NCBI RefSeq assembly: GCF_019049325.1
Contig: NZ_JAGMUO010000014.1
Coordinates: 248,001-312,000 of the forward strand
DNA length: 64,000 nt
Source: Streptomyces sp. AC512_CC834
Lineage (GTDB): Bacteria > Actinomycetota > Actinomycetes > Streptomycetales > Streptomycetaceae
Reading direction: 5' to 3'
The notes under the pieces: model-generated
Databases searched by the model: none
Seen by the model: the letters and a program-made list of their open reading frames with translations, nothing else
What the model was told of the DNA's origin: nothing
Translations under genes and position numbers: made by a program
Shown here: positions 1 to 7,723 of the stretch, piece after piece
Numbering within the stretch: the stretch's first letter is position 1
How the letters are laid out: the number at the start of each line of letters is the position of its first letter

Positions 1-331
1 GCCCGGCAACCCCCTCGCCGCCGTATCCGGACTGCTCACCCTCGCCGAGCCGCTGCTGCGCACCCTCGCAGCCCGCCCGGCACCCGAGCCGTACACGCTG
101 TCGCTGCGGGACGCGGTGCACGGGCACCCGTACGACACCCGGCTCGTGCCCGTCGTACTGCGCGGCGACGGTGCCGTGCCGCTGCGCTACAACGGTCCGG
201 CGATGCTGCGCGGCATCGCCGCCGCCGACGCACTGGCCGTCGTACCCCCCGGCGGCGCGCGGTCCGGACAGGAGGTCGAGTTGCTCGACCTGCCCTGGGC
301 GACCGGCGGAATCGGAGTGTGTTTCACGTGA
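1..331 (+). CDS. moeA: Molybdopterin molybdenumtransferase MoeA, C-terminal part
   Basis: This is the 3' end of a gene that starts outside the window; the open frame begins at base 2. MoeA inserts molybdate into adenylylated molybdopterin in molybdenum cofactor synthesis. The visible residues open with PGNPLAAVSG, the conserved PGNP motif of the MoeA central domain, followed by a C-terminal beta-barrel-like tail with the phrase YNGPAMLRGIAAADALAVVP, which matches the family's usual end (a surface-loop G-S/A-x-x-L-R-x-M/I-A-x-A-N/D-x pattern). The TGA stop at 329-331 overlaps the GTG start of the downstream channel gene and sits inside a parS palindrome. Family call is firm; the activity cannot be judged from the fragment. 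Confidence 0.8.
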   Translation, partial: PGNPLAAVSGLLTLAEPLLRTLAARPAPEPYTLSLRDAVHGHPYDTRLVPVVLRGDGAVPLRYNGPAMLRGIAAADALAVVPPGGARSGQEVELLDLPWATGGIGVCFT

Positions 332-334
332 AAC
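321..334. promoter_or_regulatory. parS centromere site (perfect palindrome)
   Basis: GTTTCACGTGAAAC is a perfect 14-bp palindrome and the exact Streptomyces parS consensus bound by ParB, which loads the origin region for segregation during sporulation. It lies across a gene junction: the moeA stop TGA and the GTG start of the channel gene both fall inside the CACGTG core and its right arm. Confidence 0.9.
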
Positions 335-1425
335 TTCCGGGCCAGGACGCGATCGCCCGCCAGGCGGACGAGCACCTCGTGACCCACCGGGTGAAACTCC
401 CCAGGAAGCTGGTGGAGCACCCGTTTCGTCAGGTGGCCAAGCGGCTGTCCATCGCCCTGCTGGTCCTCGTGGTGACAGCCTTCATCGTGTACGTCGACCA
501 CGACGGCTACACCGACAACTCCGACGGCTCCGTAGACCTCCTCGACTCCTTCTACTACGCCACCGTCACCCTCTCCACCACCGGATACGGCGACATCACG
601 CCCGTCGGTGACGCCGCCCGGCTGACCAACATCTTGGTCGTCACGCCCCTGCGCGTGCTGTTCCTGATCATCCTGGTCGGCACCACGCTGGAAGCCCTCA
701 CCGAGCGCACTCGGGAGGAGTGGCGCCTGAACCGCTGGAGGTCCGCCTTGCGCGATCACACCGTCGTCGTCGGCTTCGGAACCAAGGGGCGGTCGGCGAT
801 CCAGACCGTCTGCGCGACCGGGCTGCGCAAGGAGCAGGTGGTCGTGGTCGACCCCAGCGGAAAGGCCATCGAGGCCGCCACGGCCCACGGCTACGCGGGC
901 GTGGTCGGTGACGCGACGCGCAGCGACGTGCTCAACCGGGCCGAGGCGTTCCGGGCGAAGCAGATCATCATCGCCACCCAGCGCGACGACACCGCCGTGC
1001 TGGTCACGCTGACGGCCCGGCAGCTCAACCGTGGCGCGAAGATCGTGGTCGCGGTCCGCGAGGAGGAGAACGCGCCGCTGCTGAAGCAGTCCGGCGCCGA
1101 CGCCGTGATCACCAGTGCCAGCGCCGCCGGCCGGCTGCTCGGGCTTTCCGTGCTCAGCCCCGCCGCCGGCATGGTCATGGAGGACCTCATCAGCCAGGGC
1201 AGCGGACTCGACCTCATCGAGCGGCCCGTCATAAAGGCCGAGGTGGGCAAGAACCCGCGCGAGATGGAAGATCTGGTGGTGAGCGTGCTGCGCGGGCACC
1301 GGGTCCTGGGCTACGACGACGCGGCCGTCGGCGGGCTGGAGCTGACGGACCGCCTGATCACGATCGTCCGGGCGACGCCGGCCACCCACGTGGCTCCCGA
1401 CAGCCGCCCGCTGCCCCGCGACTGA
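328..1425 (+). CDS. Two-TM potassium channel with RCK/TrkA-N domain
   Basis: A 365-residue membrane channel of the Ion_trans_2 plus RCK type. A short basic N-terminus leads to a first membrane segment at about residues 40-57 (LSIALLVLVVTAF), a pore loop with the potassium selectivity filter TTGYGD near residue 88, a second membrane helix near 100-120, and from about 140 a Rossmann-fold RCK domain (VVVGFGTKGRSA) followed by an RCK C-terminal part. Such proteins pass potassium and are gated by nucleotide or ligand binding to the RCK ring. GTG at 328 is preferred because GGAG at 314-317 is 10 bases upstream; the GTG at 319 would abut it. The start overlaps the moeA stop, suggesting translational coupling. 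Confidence 0.85.
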   Translation: MKLPGQDAIARQADEHLVTHRVKLPRKLVEHPFRQVAKRLSIALLVLVVTAFIVYVDHDGYTDNSDGSVDLLDSFYYATVTLSTTGYGDITPVGDAARLTNILVVTPLRVLFLIILVGTTLEALTERTREEWRLNRWRSALRDHTVVVGFGTKGRSAIQTVCATGLRKEQVVVVDPSGKAIEAATAHGYAGVVGDATRSDVLNRAEAFRAKQIIIATQRDDTAVLVTLTARQLNRGAKIVVAVREEENAPLLKQSGADAVITSASAAGRLLGLSVLSPAAGMVMEDLISQGSGLDLIERPVIKAEVGKNPREMEDLVVSVLRGHRVLGYDDAAVGGLELTDRLITIVRATPATHVAPDSRPLPRD

Positions 1426-1451
1426 GGCGGCGCCGATCGCTTCTCGTCGTT

Positions 1452-1498
1452 CGCCACCGGAAATCACTCGCAGTATCGGGGTTTCGGCCCGGTGGCGA
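1452..1498. terminator. Inverted repeat downstream of the channel gene
   Basis: CGCCACCGG (1452-1460) and CCGGTGGCG (1490-1498) form a perfect 9-bp stem around a 29-base loop. It lies 27 bases past the channel stop and could end that transcript. It could equally be the left-end structure of the TnpB element that follows; no decisive feature separates the two. Confidence 0.35.
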
Positions 1499-1625
1499 AG
1501 CGCATCTTGTGACTGCGGCGCGATGGTGTTCCGGTGGAGTCGAGCGCCGCTGTCTCCAGCGGGGGTGAGGTGGGGAACGGGTGTTCCGGGTTACGGCTGC
1601 GGTGGCCTGTTTGTACGGTCTTCGT

Positions 1626-2849
1626 ATGCAGCTTCGGTACGCGTTTCGGGTGTACCCGGATGCCGGTCAGCGCATCGCGTTGGCGAGGGCATTCGGGTGT
1701 GCCCGAGTCGTGTTCAACGACGCGGTCCGTGCCCGTGAGGGGGCCCGCAAGGCGGGTCGGCCGTTCCCGACAGTGGCGGAGCTGTCGCGGAAGCTGATCA
1801 CCGAGGCGAAGCGGACGGCCGAGCGGTCCTGGCTGGGCGAGGTGTCCGCGGTGGTGCTCCAGCAGTCGCTGCGGGACGCCGAGGCCGCGTACCGCGCCTT
1901 CTTCGCCTCCCTCAAGGGCATCCGCATGGGACCGAAGGTGCGTGAGCCCCGTTTCAAGTCGCGCAAGGATGCGCGGCAGTCGGTGCGGTATACCGCCAAC
2001 GCGCGCTGGAGCATCACCGATGGAGGCCGCCTGTGCCTGCCGAAGATCGGCGCGGTGAAGGTGAAGTGGTCCCGCACCCTGCCCTCCACGCCGTCGTCCG
2101 TCACTGTGATCAAGGACGCGGCCGGAAGGTATTTCGCCTCCTTCGTCGTCGACACCGACCCCGCCGTCGACGGGGCTCGGATGCCCACAACCGACCGCAC
2201 CGTCGGCATCGATCTCGGCCTCACTCACTTTGCCGTCTTGTCCGACGGCACGAAGATCGGCTCTCCGCGTTTCCTTCGGCGTGCGGAGAAGAAGCTGAAG
2301 AAGGCCCAGCGGGAGCTGTCCCAGAAACAGAAGGGATCGAAGAACCGCGACAAGGCCCGTCTGAAGGTCGCCCGTGCCCATGCGAAGGTCGCCGACGCGC
2401 GCCGCGAGTTCCACCACCAGCTTTCCACGCGGCTGATCTCCGAGAACCAAGGGATCGCCGTGGAAGACCTGTCGGTGGCGGGACTGGCGCGTACCCGGCT
2501 GGCCAAGTCCGTGCACGACGCCGGATGGTCCTCCTTCGTGGGCATGCTGAAGTACAAGGCGGAGCGGTACGGCCGCGCCCTGGTCACGATCGGCCGGTTC
2601 GAACCAACCTCTCAGACCTGCTCCAGCTGCGGCGTCAAGGACGGGCCCAAACCCCTCAACGTGCGGGAATGGACCTGCTCCACCTGCGGCGCCGTCCATG
2701 ACCGGGACCACAACGCCGCGATCAACGTCAGACAGGCCGCCGGACTGGCGGCATCGGCCTGCGGAGCGCCGGTAAGACCGGGAGCGATCCCGGCGCAGCG
2801 CGAAGAAACAGGAAGCCACGGATTCCCGACCGATGCCCGTGCCGCGTAG
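1626..2849 (+). CDS. tnpB: TnpB RNA-guided nuclease (IS200/IS605-type OrfB)
   Basis: A 407-residue TnpB, the RuvC-fold, RNA-guided nuclease of IS200/IS605 elements and relative of Cas12. It has the N-terminal helix-turn-helix start (MQLRYAFRVYPDAGQ), RuvC I with Asp196 in GIDLGLTHF, RuvC II with Glu280 in IAVEDLSVAGL, a four-cysteine zinc ribbon (CSSCG then CSTCG) and RuvC III with Asp361 in DRDHNAAINV. The spacing of the three acids is close to that recalled for ISDra2 TnpB. The frame looks intact. No TnpA transposase gene is adjacent, so this is a stand-alone, IS1341-like copy that can move only with help in trans. The ATG at 1626 gives the usual family N-terminus. The left boundary of the element is not resolved. 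Confidence 0.9.
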   Translation: MQLRYAFRVYPDAGQRIALARAFGCARVVFNDAVRAREGARKAGRPFPTVAELSRKLITEAKRTAERSWLGEVSAVVLQQSLRDAEAAYRAFFASLKGIRMGPKVREPRFKSRKDARQSVRYTANARWSITDGGRLCLPKIGAVKVKWSRTLPSTPSSVTVIKDAAGRYFASFVVDTDPAVDGARMPTTDRTVGIDLGLTHFAVLSDGTKIGSPRFLRRAEKKLKKAQRELSQKQKGSKNRDKARLKVARAHAKVADARREFHHQLSTRLISENQGIAVEDLSVAGLARTRLAKSVHDAGWSSFVGMLKYKAERYGRALVTIGRFEPTSQTCSSCGVKDGPKPLNVREWTCSTCGAVHDRDHNAAINVRQAAGLAASACGAPVRPGAIPAQREETGSHGFPTDARAA

Positions 2850-2930
2850 CGGCACAGAACTCGGCCGGGAAGGCCAGAATCTTCGGACTTCAGCCCGAAG
2901 AGCAAGTCAATTGCGGTTGTAGAGCCCCCG
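2850..2930 (+). ncRNA. Candidate TnpB right end and omegaRNA 3' part with guide
   Basis: Directly after tnpB lies a structured right end: TCTTCGG (2880-2886) pairs with CCGAAGA (2895-2901) around ACTTCAGC, and the element appears to end at GAGCAAGTCAA (2910). In this family the transposon end becomes the scaffold of the omegaRNA, and the next roughly 16-20 bases of flanking DNA (2911 onward, starting TTGCGGTTG) act as guide. The RNA itself usually also overlaps the 3' part of the tnpB coding region. Boundary and guide are inferred from the family pattern and from the similar hairpin at 59032-59066. Confidence 0.5.
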
Positions 2931-3098
2931 CGCGCGCCGCCCGCCCGCATTGTGAGACGTGTGCGTACTCATGCCGGTGTTCCTTTCGCGTTCTTGGGCT
3001 ACCCATGGGGAGACCTTTACCGTCGCGCAAACTCATCGCCGGCGCACAGGGATTTTCCGGCGGGGGGACACCGCGGGCACAGGAGTAGCGTCGCCCTC

Positions 3099-4079
3099 AT
3101 GCATGCGATCACGATTTCCGAACCCGGAGGCCCCGAGGCGCTGGTGTGGGCCGAGGTCCCCGATCCGGTGCCCGGCGAGGGCGAGGTCCTGGTCGAGGTG
3201 ACGGCGGGAGCCGTCAACCGCGCCGACATCATGCAGCGCCAGGGCTTCTACGATCCCCCGCCCGGCGCTTCCCCGTATCCGGGCCTGGAGTGCTCCGGGC
3301 GCGTGAGCGAGCTGGGTCCCGGCGTGTCCGGCTGGGCCGTCGGCGACGAGGTGTGCGCGCTGCTCGCGGGCGGCGGCTACGCCGAGAAGGTCGTCGTCCC
3401 GGCCGGCCAGCTACTGCCGGTGCCGCAGGGCGTGGAGCTGAAGTGGGCGGCGGCGCTGCCCGAGGTGGTCTGCACCGTCTGGTCGAACGTCTTCATGGTC
3501 GCGCACCTGCGCCCCGGGGAGACGCTGCTCGTGCACGGCGGCTCCAGCGGCATCGGCACCATGGCGATCCAGCTCGCCAAGGCCGTGGGCGCGAAGGTCG
3601 CGGTGACGGCGGGCACCAAGGAGAAGCTGGAACGCTGCGCCGAGCTGGGCGCGGACATCCTGATCAACTACCGGGAGCAGGACTTCGTCGCCGAGGTGAA
3701 GGACGCGACGGGCGGTGCGGGCGCCGACGTCATCCTCGACAACATGGGCGCCAAGTACCTCGACCGCAACGTCCGGGCCCTCGCCGTGAACGGCCGGCTC
3801 GCGATCATCGGCATGCAGGGCGGCCGGAAGGGCGAACTGGACATCGGCACCCTCCTCGCCAAGCGCGCCGCCGTGAGCGCGACCTCGCTGCGCGCCCGCC
3901 CGCTGGAGGAGAAGGCGGCCATCGTGGCGGCCGTACGGGAGCACGTCTGGCCGCTGTTCCCCGGGGGCCACGTCCGCCCGGTCGTCGACCGCGAACTCCC
4001 GATGAGCGACGCCGGTGACGGTCACCGGGTCGTGGAGGAGAGCGGGCACATCGGCAAGGTGCTGCTGGTCACCCCGTAG
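3099..4079 (+). CDS. NAD(P)H-quinone oxidoreductase, zinc-free MDR family
   Basis: A 326-residue member of the medium-chain dehydrogenase/reductase superfamily, PIG3/QOR type. It carries the GroES-like N-terminal fold with EVTAGAVNRADIMQRQG, the glycine-rich substrate-side motif, and a Rossmann NADPH site LVHGGSSGIGTMAIQLAK near residues 143-160. The zinc-binding cysteines of alcohol dehydrogenases are absent, as expected for quinone reductases. The predicted role is cytosolic one- or two-electron reduction of quinones or enones using NADPH. ATG 3099 is chosen because AGGAG at 3083-3087 precedes it and the family N-terminus (MHAITISEPGGPEAL) begins there; the open frame extends further upstream without support. 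It is convergent with the next gene, 7 bases apart. Confidence 0.88.
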   Translation: MHAITISEPGGPEALVWAEVPDPVPGEGEVLVEVTAGAVNRADIMQRQGFYDPPPGASPYPGLECSGRVSELGPGVSGWAVGDEVCALLAGGGYAEKVVVPAGQLLPVPQGVELKWAAALPEVVCTVWSNVFMVAHLRPGETLLVHGGSSGIGTMAIQLAKAVGAKVAVTAGTKEKLERCAELGADILINYREQDFVAEVKDATGGAGADVILDNMGAKYLDRNVRALAVNGRLAIIGMQGGRKGELDIGTLLAKRAAVSATSLRARPLEEKAAIVAAVREHVWPLFPGGHVRPVVDRELPMSDAGDGHRVVEESGHIGKVLLVTP

Positions 4080-4086
4080 GGGCGGT

Positions 4087-4821
4087 CTACCCCCGGCGCA
4101 GGCGCAGACCCACGAGGGCCAGGGCCAGGCCGAGGCCGACGAGGACCAGGCCGCTGCCCAGAGGCAGGACCCGCAGTACGGGCTCGGTGGCCTCCTGGGT
4201 GTGCGCGCCGGTCTGCGGCTGGGACCGGGACGGGGAGGCCGAGGGCATCAGGGCTGCCGCGTCGGGCGGCACGGCGGTGGCCGGGTCCTGAGAGACACCC
4301 GCGTCGCTGTCGCCGTCGCCGTCCGTGCGGTGGGCGCCGTTCCTGTCCGTACCGTCCGGCTCTGTCCCCCGCTCCCGCTCCTCGGCGCGACCGGGCCGCT
4401 GCCTGCCCTCGCCCGGCAGGCTCCCCGCCCGGGAGGCTCCGGGGTCGGCCGTGGCGCCGGACGCCGACGGCGAGGGGGAGGGCGGGGGGGAACCGCGCGC
4501 CGCGCTGCCCGCCGGGCCGGATTCCGCGGCGGACCGGGAGGGGGACCCGGCGTCCGGGCGCTTGGGGCGTTCGTGGGCGTCGGGGCGCCCGGGGCGTTCT
4601 TGACCGCCCCGACCGTCGTGCTTGCCGGAGCCGTCCGCGTCGGCGGTCGCCCCCGGCACCGCAGCGTGGCCCGGCGCGGAGGGCGCCGGGGAGGGCGCCG
4701 CCCGCACCGCCGTGAACCCGGCGCCGTGAGCCGGCCCCGCCCCGTACGGCGACACCAGTGCGCCGACCCCCAGGGCCCCCACCAGGCCCGTCGCTCGCAG
4801 CGTGCGCAGCCATGGAGTCAC
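4087..4821 (-). CDS. Secreted, C-terminally membrane-anchored low-complexity protein
   Basis: A 244-residue protein of unknown function. Residues 1-35 look like a signal peptide (LRATGLVGALGVGALVSP then AHGAG). About 170 residues rich in Pro, Ser, Ala, Gly and charged residues follow, and the C-terminus has a hydrophobic stretch (GSGLVLVGLGLALALVGL) ending in Arg-Arg-Gly. That layout fits an extracellular stalk held in the membrane by its C-terminus. No sortase-type LPxTG motif is seen, although VLPLGSG lies just before the membrane span. The gene is convergent with the quinone oxidoreductase and its start faces an array of 9-bp repeats. Coding status is supported by the signal peptide and anchor; the middle is too simple in composition to classify. 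Confidence 0.6.
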   Translation of the reverse strand: MTPWLRTLRATGLVGALGVGALVSPYGAGPAHGAGFTAVRAAPSPAPSAPGHAAVPGATADADGSGKHDGRGGQERPGRPDAHERPKRPDAGSPSRSAAESGPAGSAARGSPPPSPSPSASGATADPGASRAGSLPGEGRQRPGRAEERERGTEPDGTDRNGAHRTDGDGDSDAGVSQDPATAVPPDAAALMPSASPSRSQPQTGAHTQEATEPVLRVLPLGSGLVLVGLGLALALVGLRLRRG

Positions 4822-4858
4822 GTCGGTGACCCCCTCCCGGTGCTAACCAGTCGCGTGA

Positions 4859-4920
4859 ATCAACCAGATCAACCAGATCAACCAAACAACTAAATCGACC
4901 AAATCATCCAAATCGACGGA
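4859..4920. repeat. Tandem 9-bp iterons, AT-rich
   Basis: Six 9-base units and one 8-base unit follow one another: ATCAACCAG twice, ATCAACCAA, ACAACTAA, ATCGACCAA, ATCATCCAA and ATCGACGGA. The stretch is far richer in A than its surroundings and sits in the divergent region between the secreted protein (start 4821, minus) and bpa (start 5045, plus). It could be a multi-site operator or a curved or unwinding-prone promoter element. Confidence 0.8.
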
Positions 4921-5044
4921 ACAAGCCTCACACCACTCGGCGATACCGGCATTCCGGACCCCGCCGAACGAGGCGGGGACCGCTTGCGCGAAGGAGAGGG
5001 GGGCACCACCCGGTCGCCGTGCACGGGTGCGCGACAATGGCGGC

Positions 5045-5587
5045 ATGGAGATGCCGAGGAACGACAGGTCGCCGGACAACCCCCAGATCCTGGTCGTTGG
5101 CCAGGACGGAATGGCGCTCAGCGGCGGCGGGGACGACGACTCCCGCGAGATTCCGGTGACCGAGCAGGTGGAGCAGCCTGCCAAGGTCATGCGGATCGGC
5201 AGCATGATCAAGCAGCTCCTTGAGGAGGTGCGGGTGGCGCCCCTGGACGAGGCGAGCCGGGTCCGGCTCAAGGAGATCCACGCCAGCTCGGTGAAGGAAC
5301 TGGAGGACGGTCTCGCTCCGGAGCTGGTCGAGGAGCTGGAGCGGCTCTCTCTGCCCTTCACGGACGACGGCACCCCGACCGACGCCGAACTGCGGATCGC
5401 GCAGGCGCAGCTCGTCGGCTGGCTGGAAGGCCTGTTCCACGGCATCCAGACCACGCTGTTCGCCCAGCAGATGGCCGCGCGGGCCCAGCTCGAGCAGATG
5501 CGCCGCGCGCTGCCGCCGGGTGCCGGCGATCCGGACGGCGAGGAGCCCCCGCAGCCGGGCGGCCGCTCCGGCGGTCCCTACCTGTAG
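5045..5587 (+). CDS. bpa: Bacterial proteasome activator Bpa (PafE)
   Basis: A 180-residue homologue of the mycobacterial ATP-independent proteasome activator Bpa/PafE (Rv3780). The core block is strongly conserved: EQPAKVMRIGSMIKQLLEEV, PLDEASRVRLKEIH, ELEDGLAPELVEEL and ELRIAQAQLVGWLEGLFHGI, which form the four-helix bundle that assembles into a dodecameric ring. The C-terminus ends in GGPYL, in the position of the GQYL motif that docks into pockets of the 20S alpha ring and opens its gate. Bpa feeds unfolded proteins to the 20S core without ATP. The N-terminal 45 residues are variable. ATG 5045 (MEMPRND) is chosen over an upstream in-frame GTG at 5027. A strong terminator follows the gene. 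Confidence 0.9.
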   Translation: MEMPRNDRSPDNPQILVVGQDGMALSGGGDDDSREIPVTEQVEQPAKVMRIGSMIKQLLEEVRVAPLDEASRVRLKEIHASSVKELEDGLAPELVEELERLSLPFTDDGTPTDAELRIAQAQLVGWLEGLFHGIQTTLFAQQMAARAQLEQMRRALPPGAGDPDGEEPPQPGGRSGGPYL

Positions 5588-5646
5588 GAACGGCGTCCAC
5601 ACCCGTAGGAACCGGAACCGGAACCGGAACCGCGTCCACCGACATC

Positions 5647-5690
5647 GCGAAGGGCCCGGCAGCACTCGCACCCGCTGCCGGGCCCTTCGC
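5647..5690. terminator. Bidirectional hairpin terminator
   Basis: A perfect 17-bp stem, GCGAAGGGCCCGGCAGC (5647-5663) with its complement (5674-5690), encloses a 10-base loop. It lies between bpa and the convergent kinase gene and can serve both transcripts. Confidence 0.8.
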
Positions 5691-5704
5691 CCGCTGTCAC
5701 ACGC

Positions 5705-7375
5705 TCACTCGGAGGCGGGGTTGCCCGTCGAGACCTTGAGCTGGATCTCCGGCATGTTCTCGGGGTCCACGTCGGTGCCGGCCGTCGGGAACTGGTCCCG
5801 GATCGAACCCTCGCCGTAGGTGTTCTCGTCGACCTTGACGACCTTCATCTGCCAGCCCGCGGCGTTGAAGCACTCCTTGACCGAGCCGATGTACTTGAAC
5901 GTGAATTCCGGCACCTTGATCTTGTCGGGGTCGTTGTACGACTCCTCCGGCTCGGTGCACTCGTCCTTCTCGATCGTCTTCGTCTTGTCCGGCCCGCGGT
6001 AGCCCGCGGCCTTGGAGGGCGACGCGGACCCGGACGCGCTCGCGGAGCCGCCACCGCCGCCGGCCTCCGGGTCCTCGTCCCCGCCGCCGTTCATCAGCAG
6101 CGCGCCGATCAGCGCGCCGACGGCCACGACGGCGACCACGATCGAGCCGATGATCACCTGCTTGTTGTTCCGGCCGCCGCCCGAGGAGCCGGTGGCCGGG
6201 GCCGACGGCGTCAGGTTGTACGGCGGCGGCGTGGCCGCTCCCTGCTGCTGCCCGTACTGCGGCGGGGCCGGCGTCTGGTAGCCGGCCTGCTGCGGATAGC
6301 CGTACGCGGGCGAGTGCGCCGCCGGAGCCGGGGTGCCGTACGGGTTCTGGCCAGGGGTCGGCGTCGGCTGGTACGGCGTCTGGACGGGACCGGTGGGCGC
6401 CGGGGTGCCCTGGTCGACCGGCGGGAACACCGCGGAGCCGACGCCCGCGCCGCTCGACGTGCCCGCGCCCGGCACGATGCTCGGCGGGGCCGCCTGGAAG
6501 GAGGCCGCCACACGCAGGCACTCGTCCCGCATGGTCTCGGCGCTGGGGAAGCGTTCGTTCGGGTTCTTCTTCAGCGCGCGGGCCACCAGCGCGTCCACGG
6601 CCGGCGGCAGGGCGCGGTTGACCGAGGACGGAGCCACCGGCTCCTCCTGCACGTGTGCGTACGCGATCGCCAGCGGCGAGTCGGCTTCGAACGGCAGACG
6701 TCCGGTGACCAGTTGGAACAGCATGATGCCGACCGAGTACAGGTCGGAGCGGGCGTCCACGCCGCGGCCGAGGGCCTGTTCCGGCGAGAGGTACTGCGGG
6801 GTGCCGACGACCATGCCGGTCTGGGTCATCGACGTGACGCCGGACTGCATGGCGCGGGCGATGCCGAAGTCCATCACCTTGACCACGCCGCGCTTGGTCA
6901 TCATCACGTTGCCGGGCTTGATGTCCCGGTGGACCAGGCCCATCTCGTGGCTGATCTCCAGCGCCGCCAGCACGTCCGCGGTGATCTTCAGCGCTTTGTC
7001 TGCGGGCATCGCGCCCTGCTGCCGGACGTCCGCGTCGAGCACGGAGCCGAGCGGCCGGCCCTCGACGTACTCCATGACGATGTACGGAGTCGTCAGGCCG
7101 TTCAGATCGTCCTCGCCGGTGTCGAAGACCGAGACGATGTTGGTGTGCGTGAGCTTGGCCACGGCCTGGGCCTCGCGGCGGAAGCGCTCGCGGAAGGCCT
7201 GTTCACGTCCCAGCTCGGTGTGCAGCGTCTTGATCGCGACCTGACGGTCGAGGACCGAGTCGTACGCCAGGTGCACCGAGGCCATGCCGCCCTCGCCGAG
7301 CAAGTCGCGCAACTGGTAACGGCCGCCGGCGAGTGCCCGCCCCGCGTACCGTCCCTGTCCGGCGTCCTGGCTCAT
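5705..7375 (-). CDS. PASTA-type serine/threonine protein kinase
   Basis: A 556-residue membrane kinase of the PknB/PASTA class. The cytosolic kinase domain fills residues 20-285: glycine loop LGEGGMASV, catalytic Lys49 in VAIKTL, HRDIKPGN at 149-156, DFG at 169-171 and the activation segment with TQTGMVVGTPQYLSPEQ. A Pro/Gln/Tyr-rich linker leads to one membrane helix (IIGSIVVAVVAVGALIGAL, near residue 407). The outside part has a short Ser/Ala tract and one PASTA-like domain (from KVPEFTFKYIG to about residue 550) able to sense peptidoglycan fragments or lipid II. ATG 7375 is supported by a GGGGGA ribosome site. A second kinase is transcribed divergently. Confidence 0.9.
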   Translation of the reverse strand: MSQDAGQGRYAGRALAGGRYQLRDLLGEGGMASVHLAYDSVLDRQVAIKTLHTELGREQAFRERFRREAQAVAKLTHTNIVSVFDTGEDDLNGLTTPYIVMEYVEGRPLGSVLDADVRQQGAMPADKALKITADVLAALEISHEMGLVHRDIKPGNVMMTKRGVVKVMDFGIARAMQSGVTSMTQTGMVVGTPQYLSPEQALGRGVDARSDLYSVGIMLFQLVTGRLPFEADSPLAIAYAHVQEEPVAPSSVNRALPPAVDALVARALKKNPNERFPSAETMRDECLRVAASFQAAPPSIVPGAGTSSGAGVGSAVFPPVDQGTPAPTGPVQTPYQPTPTPGQNPYGTPAPAAHSPAYGYPQQAGYQTPAPPQYGQQQGAATPPPYNLTPSAPATGSSGGGRNNKQVIIGSIVVAVVAVGALIGALLMNGGGDEDPEAGGGGGSASASGSASPSKAAGYRGPDKTKTIEKDECTEPEESYNDPDKIKVPEFTFKYIGSVKECFNAAGWQMKVVKVDENTYGEGSIRDQFPTAGTDVDPENMPEIQLKVSTGNPASE

Positions 7376-7723
7376 GTCTCTGCGTCCCCCATAGGCGCCG
7401 CAACGCCGGTGGCAGCGGCACGCGCGCTCGTGATCGAAAGTGCTATTCCCGGCCAAGTCTGCCCCAGGGCACTGACACGTCAAGCGCGGTGCCCGTTCCG
7501 TGACCGTACGCGAAAGAAGCGTCGCGGAAGCGTTACAGCCGACGTGCTGCCGGTACACAGAATTTGCACGAGAGTACGGAACCAGGGTTTCATGACCGGT
7601 CCGTCTCATGTGCCGGTCCCGGCGCCCATCTCGGACCGGAGGCCAGCGCGGAGGCTGTAGCGTGGCCGACGGAGACCGTAACAACACCGCGCGCACCGCG
7701 GGCAGAAACGACGGCGAGGACCG
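7376..7723. promoter_or_regulatory. 348-bp divergent intergenic region between two kinases
   Basis: No gene is supported here. The region separates the head-to-head kinase genes and must hold both promoters. Ribosome sites are seen next to each start (GGGGGA before 7375 on the minus strand, GGCGAGGA before 7724 on the plus strand). No clear palindrome or iterated operator was noticed. Confidence 0.6.

Noticed and set aside
4859..4920. CRISPR array
   Set aside because: Units are 9 bases, contiguous and without spacers; the same applies to the 14-bp repeats at 61791-61859. No cas genes are present.
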